This document shows, in pieces, positions 22,979-32,154 of a stretch of 64,000 bases of DNA. The stretch is from JAKALX01 sp964508715 (lineage in GTDB: Bacteria > Chloroflexota > Dehalococcoidia > Tepidiformales > Tepidiformaceae). The notes under the pieces were generated by a model that had not been told where the DNA came from, did not search any database, and saw only the letters and a list, made by a program, of their open reading frames with translations. A program made the translations under genes and the position numbers. Location of the stretch: positions 127,690 through 191,689 of the forward strand of contig CAZDUX010000005.1 in NCBI GenBank assembly GCA_964508715.1. Direction: 5' to 3'. Within the stretch, counting starts at the first letter, position 1, and each line of letters opens with the position of its first letter.

Positions 22979-24643
22979 ATGAACATCGATCCCGCCCGCG
23001 CCGAAGAGCTTCGCGCCGCCTATGACGAAGCTGTTGTCCAGGAGGGCAAGGAACTCGCCGGCCCGTTCATGACTGTCTCTGGCAAGCAGATTGCCCGCCT
23101 CTACGACCCCACTGATCTCCCGGACACGGACTACGAGCGCGATATCAGCCTCCCCGGTGAGTACCCCTTCACCCGTGGTATCCATCGGACCGGTTATCGT
23201 GGCAAGCCCTGGACTATCCGCATGTTCTCCGGCTTCGGCTCCGCCGAGGAGACGAACCAGCGCTATAAGGACCTCCTCTCCACGGGCAACAACGGCCTCT
23301 CCATCGCCTTCGACATGCCCACCCTCATGGGCTACGACCACGATGAACCCTGGGCCGAGGGCGAGTTCGGTTCCTGTGGCGTCGCCATCGACTCCATCGC
23401 CGACATGGAGATCCTCCTCGATGGCCTCCCGCTCGACCGCATCACCACCTCGATGACCATCAATAGCCCGGCACCCGTCGTCTGGGCGCTCTTCATCGCC
23501 GTTGCGGAAAGGCGCGGTGTCCCGCGGGCGAAACTCGCCGGTACCCTGCAGAACGACATCCTCAAGGAGTACATCGCCCAGAACGAGTACCTCTACCCGC
23601 CCGCCGAATCGATGCGCCTGGTGACCGACACCATCGAGTTCGCGGCGAAGGAGATGCCGCTCTGGAACCCCGTCTCCGTCAGCGGCTACCACATCCGTGA
23701 GGCCGGGGCCACTGCCGCCCAGGAACTCGCCTTCACCCTCGCCGACGGCATCGAATACGTGAAGTGGGGCCTCGAGCGTGGCATGGATATCGACGACTTC
23801 GCGGGCCGGATAAGCTTCTTCTTCAATAGCCACAACGACTTCTTCGAAGAGGTCGCCAAGTTCCGCGCTGCTCGCCGTATCTGGTCGCGCCAGATGCGCG
23901 AACGTTTCGGTGCGAAAAACCCCCGCTCCTGGCTCATGCGCTTCCACACCCAGACAGCCGGAGTCTCCCTCACCGAGCAGCAGCCCGAGGTTAACCTCGT
24001 CCGCGTCGCCATCCAGGCCCTCGCCGCCGTCATGGGCGGTACCCAGTCGCTCCACACCGATGCGATGGACGAGGCGATCGCCCTCCCCAGCGACAAGGCC
24101 GCGCGGCTCGCGGTCCGCACCCAGCAGGTCATCCTCCACGAGAGCGGCGTCGTGAACACCATCGACCCCCTCGGTGGGTCGTGGTTCGTCGAGAAGTTGA
24201 CGAACGAGATGGAGGCCGAGGTCCTGGGCTATTTCGAGAAGATCGAGGCCCTTGGCGGCGTCATCCCGGCGATCGAGACGGGCTTCTTCCAGAAGGAGAT
24301 CGCTGACGCCTCGGCCCGCTTCCAGCGTGAGGTCGATACCCGCGACCGCATCATGGTTGGCGTCAACGAATACCTGGTCGATGAGCCACTCGATATCCCG
24401 ATTCTGAAATTCGACCCCGAGGGCGAGAAGCGCCACCTTGCCCGCCTCGCAGCACACCGCGCCAACCGCGATGCCACCGCCTGGTCGGCCGCGATGTCGG
24501 CCCTCGAATCGGCGTCGGGCGAGCCGAAGGCGAACACCATGCCGTTCATCATCGCCGCCGTGAACGCCGGCGCCACCGTCGGCGAAGTCTGCAACCTCTG
24601 GCGCCGCGTCTTTGGCGAATACAAGGAACAGGTCGTCGTCTAA
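22979..24643 (+). CDS. mutA: Methylmalonyl-CoA mutase, large (catalytic) subunit
   Basis: The 554-residue protein is the catalytic TIM-barrel half of the mutase. It has 'GEYPFTRGIHRTGYRGKPWTIRMFSGFGSAEETNQRYKDLL' (substrate tunnel, split into blocks), 'GLSIAFDMPTLMGYD', 'ITTSMTINSPAPVVWALF', and 'HIREAGATAAQELAFTLADG'. The C-terminal B12-binding domain (D-x-H-x-x-G) is absent, so a separate small subunit is needed; none is in the window. It isomerises methylmalonyl-CoA (or a related branched acyl-CoA) to succinyl-CoA. ATG at 22979 is preceded by GAGAGG. The near relative isobutyryl-CoA mutase cannot be fully excluded. Confidence 0.93.
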   Translation: MNIDPARAEELRAAYDEAVVQEGKELAGPFMTVSGKQIARLYDPTDLPDTDYERDISLPGEYPFTRGIHRTGYRGKPWTIRMFSGFGSAEETNQRYKDLLSTGNNGLSIAFDMPTLMGYDHDEPWAEGEFGSCGVAIDSIADMEILLDGLPLDRITTSMTINSPAPVVWALFIAVAERRGVPRAKLAGTLQNDILKEYIAQNEYLYPPAESMRLVTDTIEFAAKEMPLWNPVSVSGYHIREAGATAAQELAFTLADGIEYVKWGLERGMDIDDFAGRISFFFNSHNDFFEEVAKFRAARRIWSRQMRERFGAKNPRSWLMRFHTQTAGVSLTEQQPEVNLVRVAIQALAAVMGGTQSLHTDAMDEAIALPSDKAARLAVRTQQVILHESGVVNTIDPLGGSWFVEKLTNEMEAEVLGYFEKIEALGGVIPAIETGFFQKEIADASARFQREVDTRDRIMVGVNEYLVDEPLDIPILKFDPEGEKRHLARLAAHRANRDATAWSAAMSALESASGEPKANTMPFIIAAVNAGATVGEVCNLWRRVFGEYKEQVVV

Positions 24644-24737
24644 GCGTGCTGCTGTTGCTTCGGTTGCCAATGCCTCCAGGGTTCGAGGCCCCTGTGTGCG
24701 TATCCCGGCCACGCTCACCAGGCGCTAAGATCTCCCG

Positions 24738-25166
24738 ATGAATCCCGATCCGCTCGTTGGCGCCTGGAAGCTCTCCTCGTTCGTAGTCACTCACCCCGAT
24801 GGCCGCCAAACGTGGCCGTTCGGCGAACGGCCCATCGGCCTTGCGGTCTTCACTGCCGATGGGTGGGCCTCCGCTCACCTCATGCGTCCCGACCGCCGAG
24901 ACTTCGCCGACGCGGATGCCCCGCCTTCACCCGAAGAAGCACAGGATGCCTTCCGTGGCTTCGTTGCTTATTTCGGCCGGTACGAAGTCGATTCCGAAAG
25001 ACGGGTGCTGACCACACATGTTGAAGGAAGCGCGCACCCGAACTGGATTGGCGGCAACCAGGTCCGCGACTACGAGTTCCGTGGTGAGCAGCTGGTTCTT
25101 CGCCCACCGGCTCGTAAGGGCCCGGCAGGGCCAACACAGATGGAGCTCTGCTGGGATCGCGCCTGA
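24738..25166 (+). CDS. Lipocalin-like domain protein
   Basis: The 142-residue product follows the lipocalin_5-like pattern: 'LVGAWKLSSFVVTHPDGRQTWPFGERPIGLAVFTADGWASAHLMRPDR', as first strands, 'AFRGFVAYFGRYEVDSERRVLTTHVEGSAHPNWIGG' and 'RDYEFRGEQLVLRPP'. The opening G-x-W-x-L is typical. No signal peptide is visible, so it is probably cytoplasmic. Ligand unknown. It is convergent with the lipoprotein that ends at 25177. Confidence 0.8.
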   Translation: MNPDPLVGAWKLSSFVVTHPDGRQTWPFGERPIGLAVFTADGWASAHLMRPDRRDFADADAPPSPEEAQDAFRGFVAYFGRYEVDSERRVLTTHVEGSAHPNWIGGNQVRDYEFRGEQLVLRPPARKGPAGPTQMELCWDRA

Positions 25167-25176
25167 CGGACGAGGA

Positions 25177-26397
25177 TCATCCAGGCCCGCACAACCCGCC
25201 GTGGCCGCCGGCGGGCCCATGGCTGGCGTAGCGGAAGGCCGGCGACCATGAGACATCGCCGCCGTACCCGTCCGGCCGGTCCGGCAGCACCGTCCGGTAC
25301 TCCAGCGCTACCGGGTCGATGAGGTACTTCGCACCGAATGACCCCGCTGCGATCAGCCCGCCCGGCGTCAGCCGCACATACCGCAGGTCGGCTGTCGGAT
25401 TCTTCGCCTGGGATAGGTCCCACCGGATCAACTGACCGCTCAGCCGGTCGAACACTGACACCGGCCCGTTGCCGCAGTAGTTGTCGGTCCAGAGCACGTA
25501 CCGTTCGCTGGCGCTGAACGGCCAGTTGTCCTTGCCCACCTGCGCATGTGCGACGAACGTCGTCTGCGCACTCGCGAGATCAACGATAAAGATGTCGCTC
25601 GCTCCGTTAGCGGCCGGTCCAGCTACGGCAATCTGCCCCGGTCCTGCTGCGGCAACGGCCACGGCGTCGAACGTGAGCAGGATGCGCCCTCCCGCATCCT
25701 TCACGGTGTAGGCACGCGTGATCGGTCCGCCGTAGTCTGCGGGCTCGACGACGTAACCGGCAGGTGCGACCGGCACCGGCGGTACCAATGCGAACAGCTT
25801 GTTCGAGTCGCCGGTGAACGGCGTGCGCGCCCCGGTGCTCACATCGACGAGGAACCGGTCGTTGCCACCCACGGCGAGCACCACGACATGCGCGTTATCA
25901 ACGAACAAGCTCATCCGTCCGGGCCCGAGCGATCGCTTCTCTCCCGAAGGCAGGTCCGCCACGAATACCTCGGTCCCGCTGGCGAAGTCGCCGCCAGCCC
26001 CAGCTGCCCACGTCGCCTTCGTTTCGTCGGGGCTGAACGAGGCGCGTTGAGAGGCAGGCCCGAGGTTGATCGCGTTCTTCGTCTGCGTGTCATACACGAC
26101 CACCGACTTTCCATCCCACAACGGGAATGACGAAGCTGGTGGGGCTGGCAACACCTTCGTGATCTCCGGTGGCTGCGGCTTGCCTGTACCGTCGAGTACG
26201 AGCTGCCGGGGGGCCGCCACCGTCATGCTCGCGACCGCCGTCGGGGTCGTGACAGTCGCCGTCGCCGGGGCGGTTGCTGGCGCGGTAGCGCCGGGCGTCG
26301 TCGTCACAGTTGCGGTCGTGTCGTCGCCGCACGCCATCACCGAGAGTGCCGCCGCGAATACGACCATTCCCATCAAGACGTTGCTTCGAAAACCCAT
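25177..26397 (-). CDS. Beta-propeller-like lipoprotein, function unknown
   Basis: The 406-residue product has a lipoprotein signal ending 'LSVMACGDD' (about residue 23), a Thr/Pro/Ala-rich linker to residue 60, and then repeats of about 45 residues. Each repeat ends in a 'VFVADLPSGEK', 'FLVDVSTGAR', 'IFIVDLASAQ' or 'SVFDRLSGQ' strand, as in TolB/WD40-like propellers. Two cysteines frame the C-terminal part ('DNYCGNG' and 'GGLCGPG'). It is probably an exported, membrane-anchored binding protein. No partner is obvious. Confidence 0.75.
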   Translation of the reverse strand: MGFRSNVLMGMVVFAAALSVMACGDDTTATVTTTPGATAPATAPATATVTTPTAVASMTVAAPRQLVLDGTGKPQPPEITKVLPAPPASSFPLWDGKSVVVYDTQTKNAINLGPASQRASFSPDETKATWAAGAGGDFASGTEVFVADLPSGEKRSLGPGRMSLFVDNAHVVVLAVGGNDRFLVDVSTGARTPFTGDSNKLFALVPPVPVAPAGYVVEPADYGGPITRAYTVKDAGGRILLTFDAVAVAAAGPGQIAVAGPAANGASDIFIVDLASAQTTFVAHAQVGKDNWPFSASERYVLWTDNYCGNGPVSVFDRLSGQLIRWDLSQAKNPTADLRYVRLTPGGLIAAGSFGAKYLIDPVALEYRTVLPDRPDGYGGDVSWSPAFRYASHGPAGGHGGLCGPG

Positions 26398-26477
26398 CGC
26401 TCACACCTCGGGAGGGGACCAGTCTCTCTCCATCTTGACGCCGTTCCCAGCCCGAATGTTCCCGCAGCTCGGACCCG

Positions 26478-27620
26478 TTAGCCCACTTCGATGGCCCGCA
26501 CGGAGAGAATTGGCGGCAGCGTGCCAGGCAGCCGGATGAACTCCTCGCCACCGTTGCGTCCGTAGTACACCTGCCCGTTTGTCGTCCCCAGGTACACGCC
26601 TTCCTGCTCCATACCGTCCGTATCCATCGCGTCGCGGTAGATGCTCTGGAAGTCGTTCGGACCCGGTAGGCCGTTCGTCAGCCGCTGCCACGAACTCCCG
26701 GCGTCCTCGGTCCGGTATACCGCGAACTGCCCGGGACACACCCGGAAGTTGTTCTGCTGGAACTCCAGCGGCACCACGAACACGCGGTCCGGCACCCTCC
26801 GCGTGACCGCGATGGGGAAGCCATGGAACGATGGGAGCCCCTCCGTCATGTCCTTCCAACTCTCACCGCCATCATCTGAGCGGAACACCCCCGTGTGTGC
26901 CTGCCCCCATAATCTCGCAGGATTCTTCTGGTCCACCCGGAACTTGTGGAACTCATCGCCAGCCGCCGGGTCCACCCCTTCCGGGATTGGGAAATTGTCG
27001 GCGATGAACGCAAGGAACACCTTCGCCGCGGGCGTTGTCGCCACCGCATTGTGTGCACAGGACACCCAGCTCGAGCCGCCATCGCGCGTCTCGAATGTAC
27101 CGCCCGTGCTGATCGACACGTACATGTGCCGTGCATCGCGAGGGTCGACCTCCACTGTGTGCACCGCCGAGTCGCCGCCGCCGCTCATGCTCCACGTGGA
27201 GCGCGCTGGATGATTGTTGAACGCCTCCACAGCTGCCCAGGTCTCACCGCGATCTTCACTCCTGAACAGGCCGGCCGGTTGCGTCCCTGCATACACGACA
27301 CCCGGCTCGCTCACGTGGCCCAGGCAGAGCGACCACACATTCTCCACCGACAGCCCCGAGGGCTCCGCGAACGAGAGGCCCGGAGTGCGCTGTTCCCACG
27401 TCTCTCCCCAATCATCGCTTCGGGCCACCGATCGCCCCCACGCCCAGTGATTCGATGCAGCGAAGATCCGTGGTTCGCTCCCCCGGCTATCCAACTCCAT
27501 CTGGTAGACCGAGCACCCGGCAAGCATCGGGTCCGAGACCTCCCAGTGCTCACGCTTTTCATCCGCCCTGTAGACCCATGCGCCCTTACGTGTCCCTACC
27601 AGTACGTGCACTCGTCCCAT
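26478..27620 (-). CDS. BNR/sortilin-type repeat propeller protein
   Basis: I start at the ATG at 27620, behind GAGGGAAG. The 380-residue product consists of repeated BNR (Asp-box) motifs: 'VARSDDWGETWEQ', 'LFRSEDRGETWAA', 'TFETRDGGSSWVS', 'VFRSDDGGESWKD' and 'VYRTEDAGSSWQR', each S/T-x-D-x-G-x-x-W. This is the fold of sialidase-like and VPS10/sortilin propellers. It lacks a signal peptide and the sialidase catalytic Arg/Asp set is not evident, so enzymatic function is doubtful. The related 'exo-alpha-sialidase' name in databases would be misleading. Confidence 0.85.
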   Translation of the reverse strand: MGRVHVLVGTRKGAWVYRADEKREHWEVSDPMLAGCSVYQMELDSRGSEPRIFAASNHWAWGRSVARSDDWGETWEQRTPGLSFAEPSGLSVENVWSLCLGHVSEPGVVYAGTQPAGLFRSEDRGETWAAVEAFNNHPARSTWSMSGGGDSAVHTVEVDPRDARHMYVSISTGGTFETRDGGSSWVSCAHNAVATTPAAKVFLAFIADNFPIPEGVDPAAGDEFHKFRVDQKNPARLWGQAHTGVFRSDDGGESWKDMTEGLPSFHGFPIAVTRRVPDRVFVVPLEFQQNNFRVCPGQFAVYRTEDAGSSWQRLTNGLPGPNDFQSIYRDAMDTDGMEQEGVYLGTTNGQVYYGRNGGEEFIRLPGTLPPILSVRAIEVG

Positions 27621-28175
27621 GGCTTCTTCCCTCTCATATTCCTCAACGGATAAGAGAAGTATAGGACCTTGTTGTGTCTCACCGAGGACTAATATCCGGT
27701 GAATTCGGCACGGCGCCTGGTGCCACTTTCTCCCGGCGGCAGCCGTGGTGGATCGGACGGCCACTGTCACCGGCTCCGCCGTGGCCGCCCCGAAAACAGA
27801 AGGCCGGCGACGTTCCTTCTCGTCGCCGGCCCCGGCTACTGTCAGCAGGAGAGCCCTACGCCTGATCTTGACCCGTGAATCATCCCGTCTCCGCAGGCTT
27901 GCGGGTGGCGGATGGCCGCCTTCGCTCACTGATCTGGCCCGTCGCTCGCGTCCGTCGAATGGTTTCGCCTACTCCCCATTTCATGTGCCCATCCTACGAA
28001 TCGCTCTCGCCGGGCATTGCGAATCCAGCACCACTTTCGATTACAGGAGCATGTCAATAACTGGGTGGGAACGGCTCACCAGACGAGGGTCAATTGGCGA
28101 TATCCGTGGCATGGCTGTCCGGGGCACAATCGCCACCGTCTGGGCGACGCGGAAGTTCCGGACGGCCTGCCCCAG
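27621..28175. other. Intergenic region of 555 bases, no supported gene
   Basis: Between the BNR protein (start 27620) and the MFS transporter (stop 28176), both leftward, I find no frame with convincing coding character on either strand. The one clear structure is the 11-bp stem at 27802-27831. Open frames here continue from neighbouring genes as reverse-strand shadows. Confidence 0.5.
27802..27831 (-). terminator. Stem-loop, possible terminator
   Basis: A perfect 11-bp stem (GGCCGGCGACG/CGTCGCCGGCC) with loop TTCCTTCT lies about 345 bases downstream of the MFS stop and about 180 bases before the BNR gene. There is no strong T-run on either strand. The orientation is assigned from the leftward genes on both sides. 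Confidence 0.45.
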
Positions 28176-29444
28176 CTACTCGAGCCGATGCACCGGGCGC
28201 AGCAAGAGTGTGGCCAGCAGCCCGATCACCGCCGCGATAATCCCGCTCGAGACCACCGTCGCCTGTGGGCCGAATGCGTTCGCCACCAGGCCGGCCTGGA
28301 GATACCCCACCGGTGTCGATGCGCTGAACACGAGCCCCCACATGCTCATCACTCGCCCCATCATCTCCCGGCTCACGTGCTCCTGGAGCAGCGCCACACC
28401 GAAGTTGATGAACACCGCCGGACCGGTGATCCCGAAGACCACCAGTGTCACCATCGCCAGCGGTAGCGAACTCCCGGCCCCGTAGATCGTTGCGAGCACA
28501 CCCCCGAGGAGCACCGAGACGCAGAGTAACCAGCCACGGCGCCGGGTTCGAACGACGGTGAGCAGCATCGAGCCGAGCACGATCCCGCCCCCGAAGCATC
28601 CCCAGAGGATCCCCACGAACTTGTCGCTCGCATGGAAGACGTCCTGTACGACGAGCACGATCGTCACCGAGAACGGCCCCATCAGGAACATCCCTGGCAC
28701 CGCGCCAAGCAACAGCACCCCCAGCAAACCCGGGGATCGGCGGATGTAACGAAGCCCGTCCGCGAGATCGCCGCCAATCCCACGGCCGGTTGGCGCGGGC
28801 AGATCCGTTGCCACCCGCCCAAAGATGAGGGCCGCAACGAGCAACGCCGCCACCTCCATCGCGAACGCCACCGTCAGTCCCGGGCCATCCGCCAACAACC
28901 CCCCAATCGTCGGCCCGCCGAACTGGAGCGTCGCCATGAACGCCATCGTCCCCAGGATTACCCCGTTTTGAAGCTGCGATGCGGCCAGGATTTGAGGCAT
29001 CATGCTCTGCCGCGCGGGATTCGTGAATGCACCGGCTCCGCCAACAACCCCCGAGAGCAGGAACACCGGCCACACCACCGCTGCTTCGAATCCTGAAAGC
29101 CCGACGTAGACAAGCGAGACCGCCGCCGCGAGCGAGTATGTCCGCACCAGTATCCGGCGCCGCTCGGTTCGGTCTGCCACGACCCCGCCAATGAGCGCCA
29201 GGATGGCGCCTGGCAGCGTCTGGCAGATGAGCGCTGCGGCAATCGCAATCGCCCGGTGGTCGTCGGCCACGCGGTCGCGAATGAAGAGCGGCACCGTCAC
29301 TGTCTGAATACCCACACCCGTCCCGGCAACGATCGACGCCAGCCACCAGTACCGGTACCCGGGCGAGGCAAACGGATTGCGCGTCCGCGCTCTCTCCTCA
29401 ACCACCAGGTCGGGAACCGGGATATCCATGGCTCGTTCGGTCAT
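28176..29444 (-). CDS. MFS transporter (exporter type)
   Basis: The product of 422 residues (432 if the ATG at 29474 is used) has twelve hydrophobic segments. The loop between helices 2 and 3 carries the MFS signature as 'GGVVADRTERRRIL'. Other family traits are 'NPARQSMMPQILAASQLQNGVIL' and a second-half repeat with 'GILWGCFGGGIVLGSML'. It resembles EntS-like and tetracycline/macrolide-type exporters (MFS_3). Substrate unknown. It is divergent from the metal ABC operon at 29543 by about 100 bases. Confidence 0.9.
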   Translation of the reverse strand: MTERAMDIPVPDLVVEERARTRNPFASPGYRYWWLASIVAGTGVGIQTVTVPLFIRDRVADDHRAIAIAAALICQTLPGAILALIGGVVADRTERRRILVRTYSLAAAVSLVYVGLSGFEAAVVWPVFLLSGVVGGAGAFTNPARQSMMPQILAASQLQNGVILGTMAFMATLQFGGPTIGGLLADGPGLTVAFAMEVAALLVAALIFGRVATDLPAPTGRGIGGDLADGLRYIRRSPGLLGVLLLGAVPGMFLMGPFSVTIVLVVQDVFHASDKFVGILWGCFGGGIVLGSMLLTVVRTRRRGWLLCVSVLLGGVLATIYGAGSSLPLAMVTLVVFGITGPAVFINFGVALLQEHVSREMMGRVMSMWGLVFSASTPVGYLQAGLVANAFGPQATVVSSGIIAAVIGLLATLLLRPVHRLE

Positions 29445-29504
29445 GGCGGCGAAGTGTACGGCATTGGCCGCCACGGGATACGAAGCCCGAGAAGAGCCCT
29501 CCGC

Positions 29505-29552
29505 TTGCCACCACTGTTGAGAGTACGTATCATTAGCTCGAGTTGATACATA
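29505..29552 (+). promoter_or_regulatory. Promoter of the metal-uptake operon with candidate Zur-type operator
   Basis: A TTGCCA -35 (29505-29510), a 17-base spacer and a TATCAT -10 (29528-29533) form a good promoter. An inverted repeat TACGTATCA-(11)-TGATACATA with one mismatched pair (29524-29552) covers the -10, the likely start point and the TTG start codon at 29543. This placement suits repression by the Fur-family protein at the end of the operon. Sequence elements: seen; regulator assignment: inferred. Confidence 0.5.
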
Positions 29553-30490
29553 GTCTCAATTGGACAGCACTGTCAAAATGGCTGCTTGCACCCGCTGGTG
29601 TTGCCACGATACTCGTGAGCCTGACGTTCACGACTGCGGCGTGTGGGTCATCGACTTCCGACTCCTCTGGCCGACCCAACGTCGTCGCGACAATCCAGCC
29701 GATCGGCGCCCTCGCACGCGCCATCGGTGGAAGCCACATCAACCTCAGTACTCTTCTCGGTCCCGGCGTCGATCCGCACGACTACGAAGCCTCACCCGGC
29801 GATATCAAGCGTCTCCATAACGCCAGCGTCGTCTTCAAGAACGGGCTCGGTCTCGATGCTCCCCTCGACAAAGCGATTGAAGGCAGCGGTGCATCGCGAG
29901 TTGTGACGGTCACCGAGGGTGTGACCCTCATCCGCGGCAAGACCGAATCGGGCAAAGATGAAGACGATCCCCACGTCTGGCACGACCCCGACAACGCGAA
30001 AATCATGGCGGACAACATCGCCAACGCCCTGGCTGCAGCCGATCCCGCCAATGCAGACGTATATCGCAAGAACGCCTCCGCCCAGAAACAGCGCCTCGAT
30101 GACGCCGACCGCCAGGTCCGTGCGCTCATCGATACCCTTCCGCCTGATTCCCGCAAGATGGTCACCAACCACGATGCTTTCGGTTATTTCATCCAGCACT
30201 ACGGGCTCACCTTCGTGGGCGCAGTCATCCCGTCGCTCTCCACCCAGGCGGAAGCGTCCCCCCGGCAGATCGCTGCACTCGAAGACACCATTCGCAGCGA
30301 GAATGTGAAAGCGATCTTTGCCGAGAGCTCCCTCGATCCGAAGGTTGCACGCCAGGTCGCCGCCGACACGGGCGTCAAGGTCGTCGACGACCTCTATGGC
30401 GATTCCCTCGGCAAGCCCGGGAGCGGCGCCGACACTATCGAGGGCATGCTCATCGCCAACGCCACGAAGATCGTGGAGGCCCTCCGGTGA
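29543..30490 (+). CDS. znuA: Zinc/manganese ABC transporter binding lipoprotein
   Basis: The start is a TTG at 29543; I see no good ATG or GTG in frame before the lipobox 'TFTTAACGSS' (Cys near residue 34). The 315-residue protein is a cluster A-I metal-binding protein (PF01297). Metal ligands sit in 'DPHDYEASPGDI', 'EDDPHVWHDPDNA' and 'IFAESSLDPKVARQVAADTG', with 'TNHDAFGYFIQHYGL' giving the third His. The acidic, weakly His-rich loop is short, so Zn or Mn cannot be separated. Gene symbol is provisional. Its stop overlaps the ATPase start by four bases. Confidence 0.92.
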   Translation: MIHSLNWTALSKWLLAPAGVATILVSLTFTTAACGSSTSDSSGRPNVVATIQPIGALARAIGGSHINLSTLLGPGVDPHDYEASPGDIKRLHNASVVFKNGLGLDAPLDKAIEGSGASRVVTVTEGVTLIRGKTESGKDEDDPHVWHDPDNAKIMADNIANALAAADPANADVYRKNASAQKQRLDDADRQVRALIDTLPPDSRKMVTNHDAFGYFIQHYGLTFVGAVIPSLSTQAEASPRQIAALEDTIRSENVKAIFAESSLDPKVARQVAADTGVKVVDDLYGDSLGKPGSGADTIEGMLIANATKIVEALR

Positions 30491-31233
30491 GCCCTTCAAC
30501 AGCGGCCAACACCGCTGCCCTCGAACTCAACAATGTGGAGGCTGGCTACGGCGTCACGTTCACGCTTCGGAATGTCAGCTTCCGCGCGGAAGCTGGTGAG
30601 GTCGTTGGCCTCATTGGCCCCAACGGTGGCGGTAAGAGCACCCTCCTCAAGGCGATTGCAGGTGTCCTCCCCCTGCGCGCCGGTACGGTCGCACTCGGCG
30701 GCCGGCCACTTCGCGAATACACCGGCCGCACTGCATTCGTCCCCCAGCGCGAAGATGTGAACTGGGAGTTCCCAGCCACCGCGCTTGATGTCGTCCTCAT
30801 GGGCCGTTACCGCGCTGCCGGCTGGTTTCGCCGCCCCGGCCACGCCGACCGCCAGCTTGCCGCTGCCGCCCTGGAGCGTCTCGGCCTCGGTGGCATGGGT
30901 GGCCGTCACATCTCCCAGTTTTCGGGCGGCCAGCAACAGCGCATCTTCCTTGCCCGCGCGGCTGTACAGGACCCGTTGGTCGTCCTTCTCGATGAACCGT
31001 TCACCGGCATCGACCAGGCCAACCGCAAGATCTTCCATGAACTCATCCGTGAGTTCGCCAGCCGCGGCTGTGTTGTACTCATGGCGACCCACGACCTCGA
31101 CGAAGTCGCGAGCACCACAACGAGCGTGGCCTGCATCGCCAACCGGCTCGTCGCCTTTGGCCCAACCGCCACCACCTATACCCCCGAGATCCTCCGGGCT
31201 ACCTTCGGTGGCCGTGTTGCGGTGTTTTCCTGA
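30487..31233 (+). CDS. znuC: Zinc/manganese ABC transporter ATPase
   Basis: The 248-residue ATPase has Walker A 'GPNGGGKST' (about residues 44-52), the Q-loop in 'FVPQREDVNWEFP', the signature 'FSGGQQQRIFLARA' and Walker B 'LVVLLDEPFTGID'. The 'VNWEFP' Q-loop is typical of the Mn/Zn/Fe chelate group. Start GTG at 30487 overlaps the binding-protein stop, and its stop overlaps the permease start, so the three are translationally coupled. Confidence 0.95.
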   Translation: MSPSTAANTAALELNNVEAGYGVTFTLRNVSFRAEAGEVVGLIGPNGGGKSTLLKAIAGVLPLRAGTVALGGRPLREYTGRTAFVPQREDVNWEFPATALDVVLMGRYRAAGWFRRPGHADRQLAAAALERLGLGGMGGRHISQFSGGQQQRIFLARAAVQDPLVVLLDEPFTGIDQANRKIFHELIREFASRGCVVLMATHDLDEVASTTTSVACIANRLVAFGPTATTYTPEILRATFGGRVAVFS

Positions 31234-32138
31234 TGGCCTGGTTTACGGAACCCCTCGCCTACCCATTCATGCAGCGCGCTCTCATCGAGATCACGATCGT
31301 CGGAGTCCTCTGTGGCCTCGTCGGCTGCTTCGTTGTCCTGCGCGGCCTCGCCTTCATCGGCGATGCGCTTGCTCATGCCGTCTTCCCCGGGGTGGTCATC
31401 TCTTACATCGCCGGCCAAAGCATCATGATTGGCGCCTTCATCTTTGGCGGGCTCACCGCACTTGGTGTTGGCGTCCTCTCTCGCAGCCGCCGTGTCAGCG
31501 AGGACACCGCCATTGGCGTGCTCTTCGCCGCATTCTTCGCGCTCGGTATCGTCATCATTAGCCGCCAGGCTGGCTTCAAACGCGATCTCGGTTCGCTCCT
31601 CTTCGGCTCTGTTCTTGGTGTCTCTCGTGAGGACGTCATCCTCTCGATCGTTATTGCATTCTTCGTCCTCGTCGTCCTCTTTGCCCTCCTCAAGGAGTTC
31701 ACACTCGTCGCTTTCGATGCCACGCTCGCACGCTCGCTTGGCTACCCGGTTTTTGCCCTCGACCTCATCCTTCTGCTCCTCGTCGCCTCCACGATCGTCG
31801 TGAGCCTTCAGACCGTCGGCAATATCCTCATCCTCGCCCTCATCGTTACACCGGCCGCGACGGCCCGGCTCCTGACCGATAGGCTCGGCCGGATGATGGT
31901 TATCAGCGTCGTTATCGCGATCCTCGCCGGCGTGCTCGGTCTCTATATCTCGTACCACGCGAGCACGGCGGCTGGCGGCACCATTGTCCTCACCATCACC
32001 GCTATCTTCCTTTTCGCCCTCGTCTTCGCACCGAATCACGGGATTGTGAGCACGCGCCTCCAGGCACGCCGTGGCCGTCACCACGTTCACCACTTCCATG
32101 CCCTGTCCGAGGAGGCCTCGGGCCATATCGAGCATTGA
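31233..32138 (+). CDS. znuB: Zinc/manganese ABC transporter permease
   Basis: The 301-residue protein has eight to nine membrane helices and ABC-3 family features: 'FMQRALIEITIVGVLCGLVGCFVVLRGLAFIGDALAHAVFPGVV', here as helix 1-2 blocks, and 'GNILILALIVTPAATARLLTDR', which corresponds to the EAA-like coupling region. The C-terminus is basic and His-rich ('RRGRHHVHHFH'), possibly a cytoplasmic metal-binding tail. Start overlaps the ATPase stop. Confidence 0.95.
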   Translation: MAWFTEPLAYPFMQRALIEITIVGVLCGLVGCFVVLRGLAFIGDALAHAVFPGVVISYIAGQSIMIGAFIFGGLTALGVGVLSRSRRVSEDTAIGVLFAAFFALGIVIISRQAGFKRDLGSLLFGSVLGVSREDVILSIVIAFFVLVVLFALLKEFTLVAFDATLARSLGYPVFALDLILLLLVASTIVVSLQTVGNILILALIVTPAATARLLTDRLGRMMVISVVIAILAGVLGLYISYHASTAAGGTIVLTITAIFLFALVFAPNHGIVSTRLQARRGRHHVHHFHALSEEASGHIEH

Positions 32139-32154
32139 GCCGGGAGCGCCTGCG

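Noticed and set aside
22844..24718. 624-codon open frame on the minus strand
   Set aside because: It lies antisense over methylmalonyl-CoA mutase, has a Gly/Asp/Glu/Val-rich composition typical of reverse-strand frames in GC-rich genes, and shows no family motif.
28545..28556. tRNA T-loop-like GGTTCGAAC
   Set aside because: It is inside the MFS transporter gene and no cloverleaf can be built around it.
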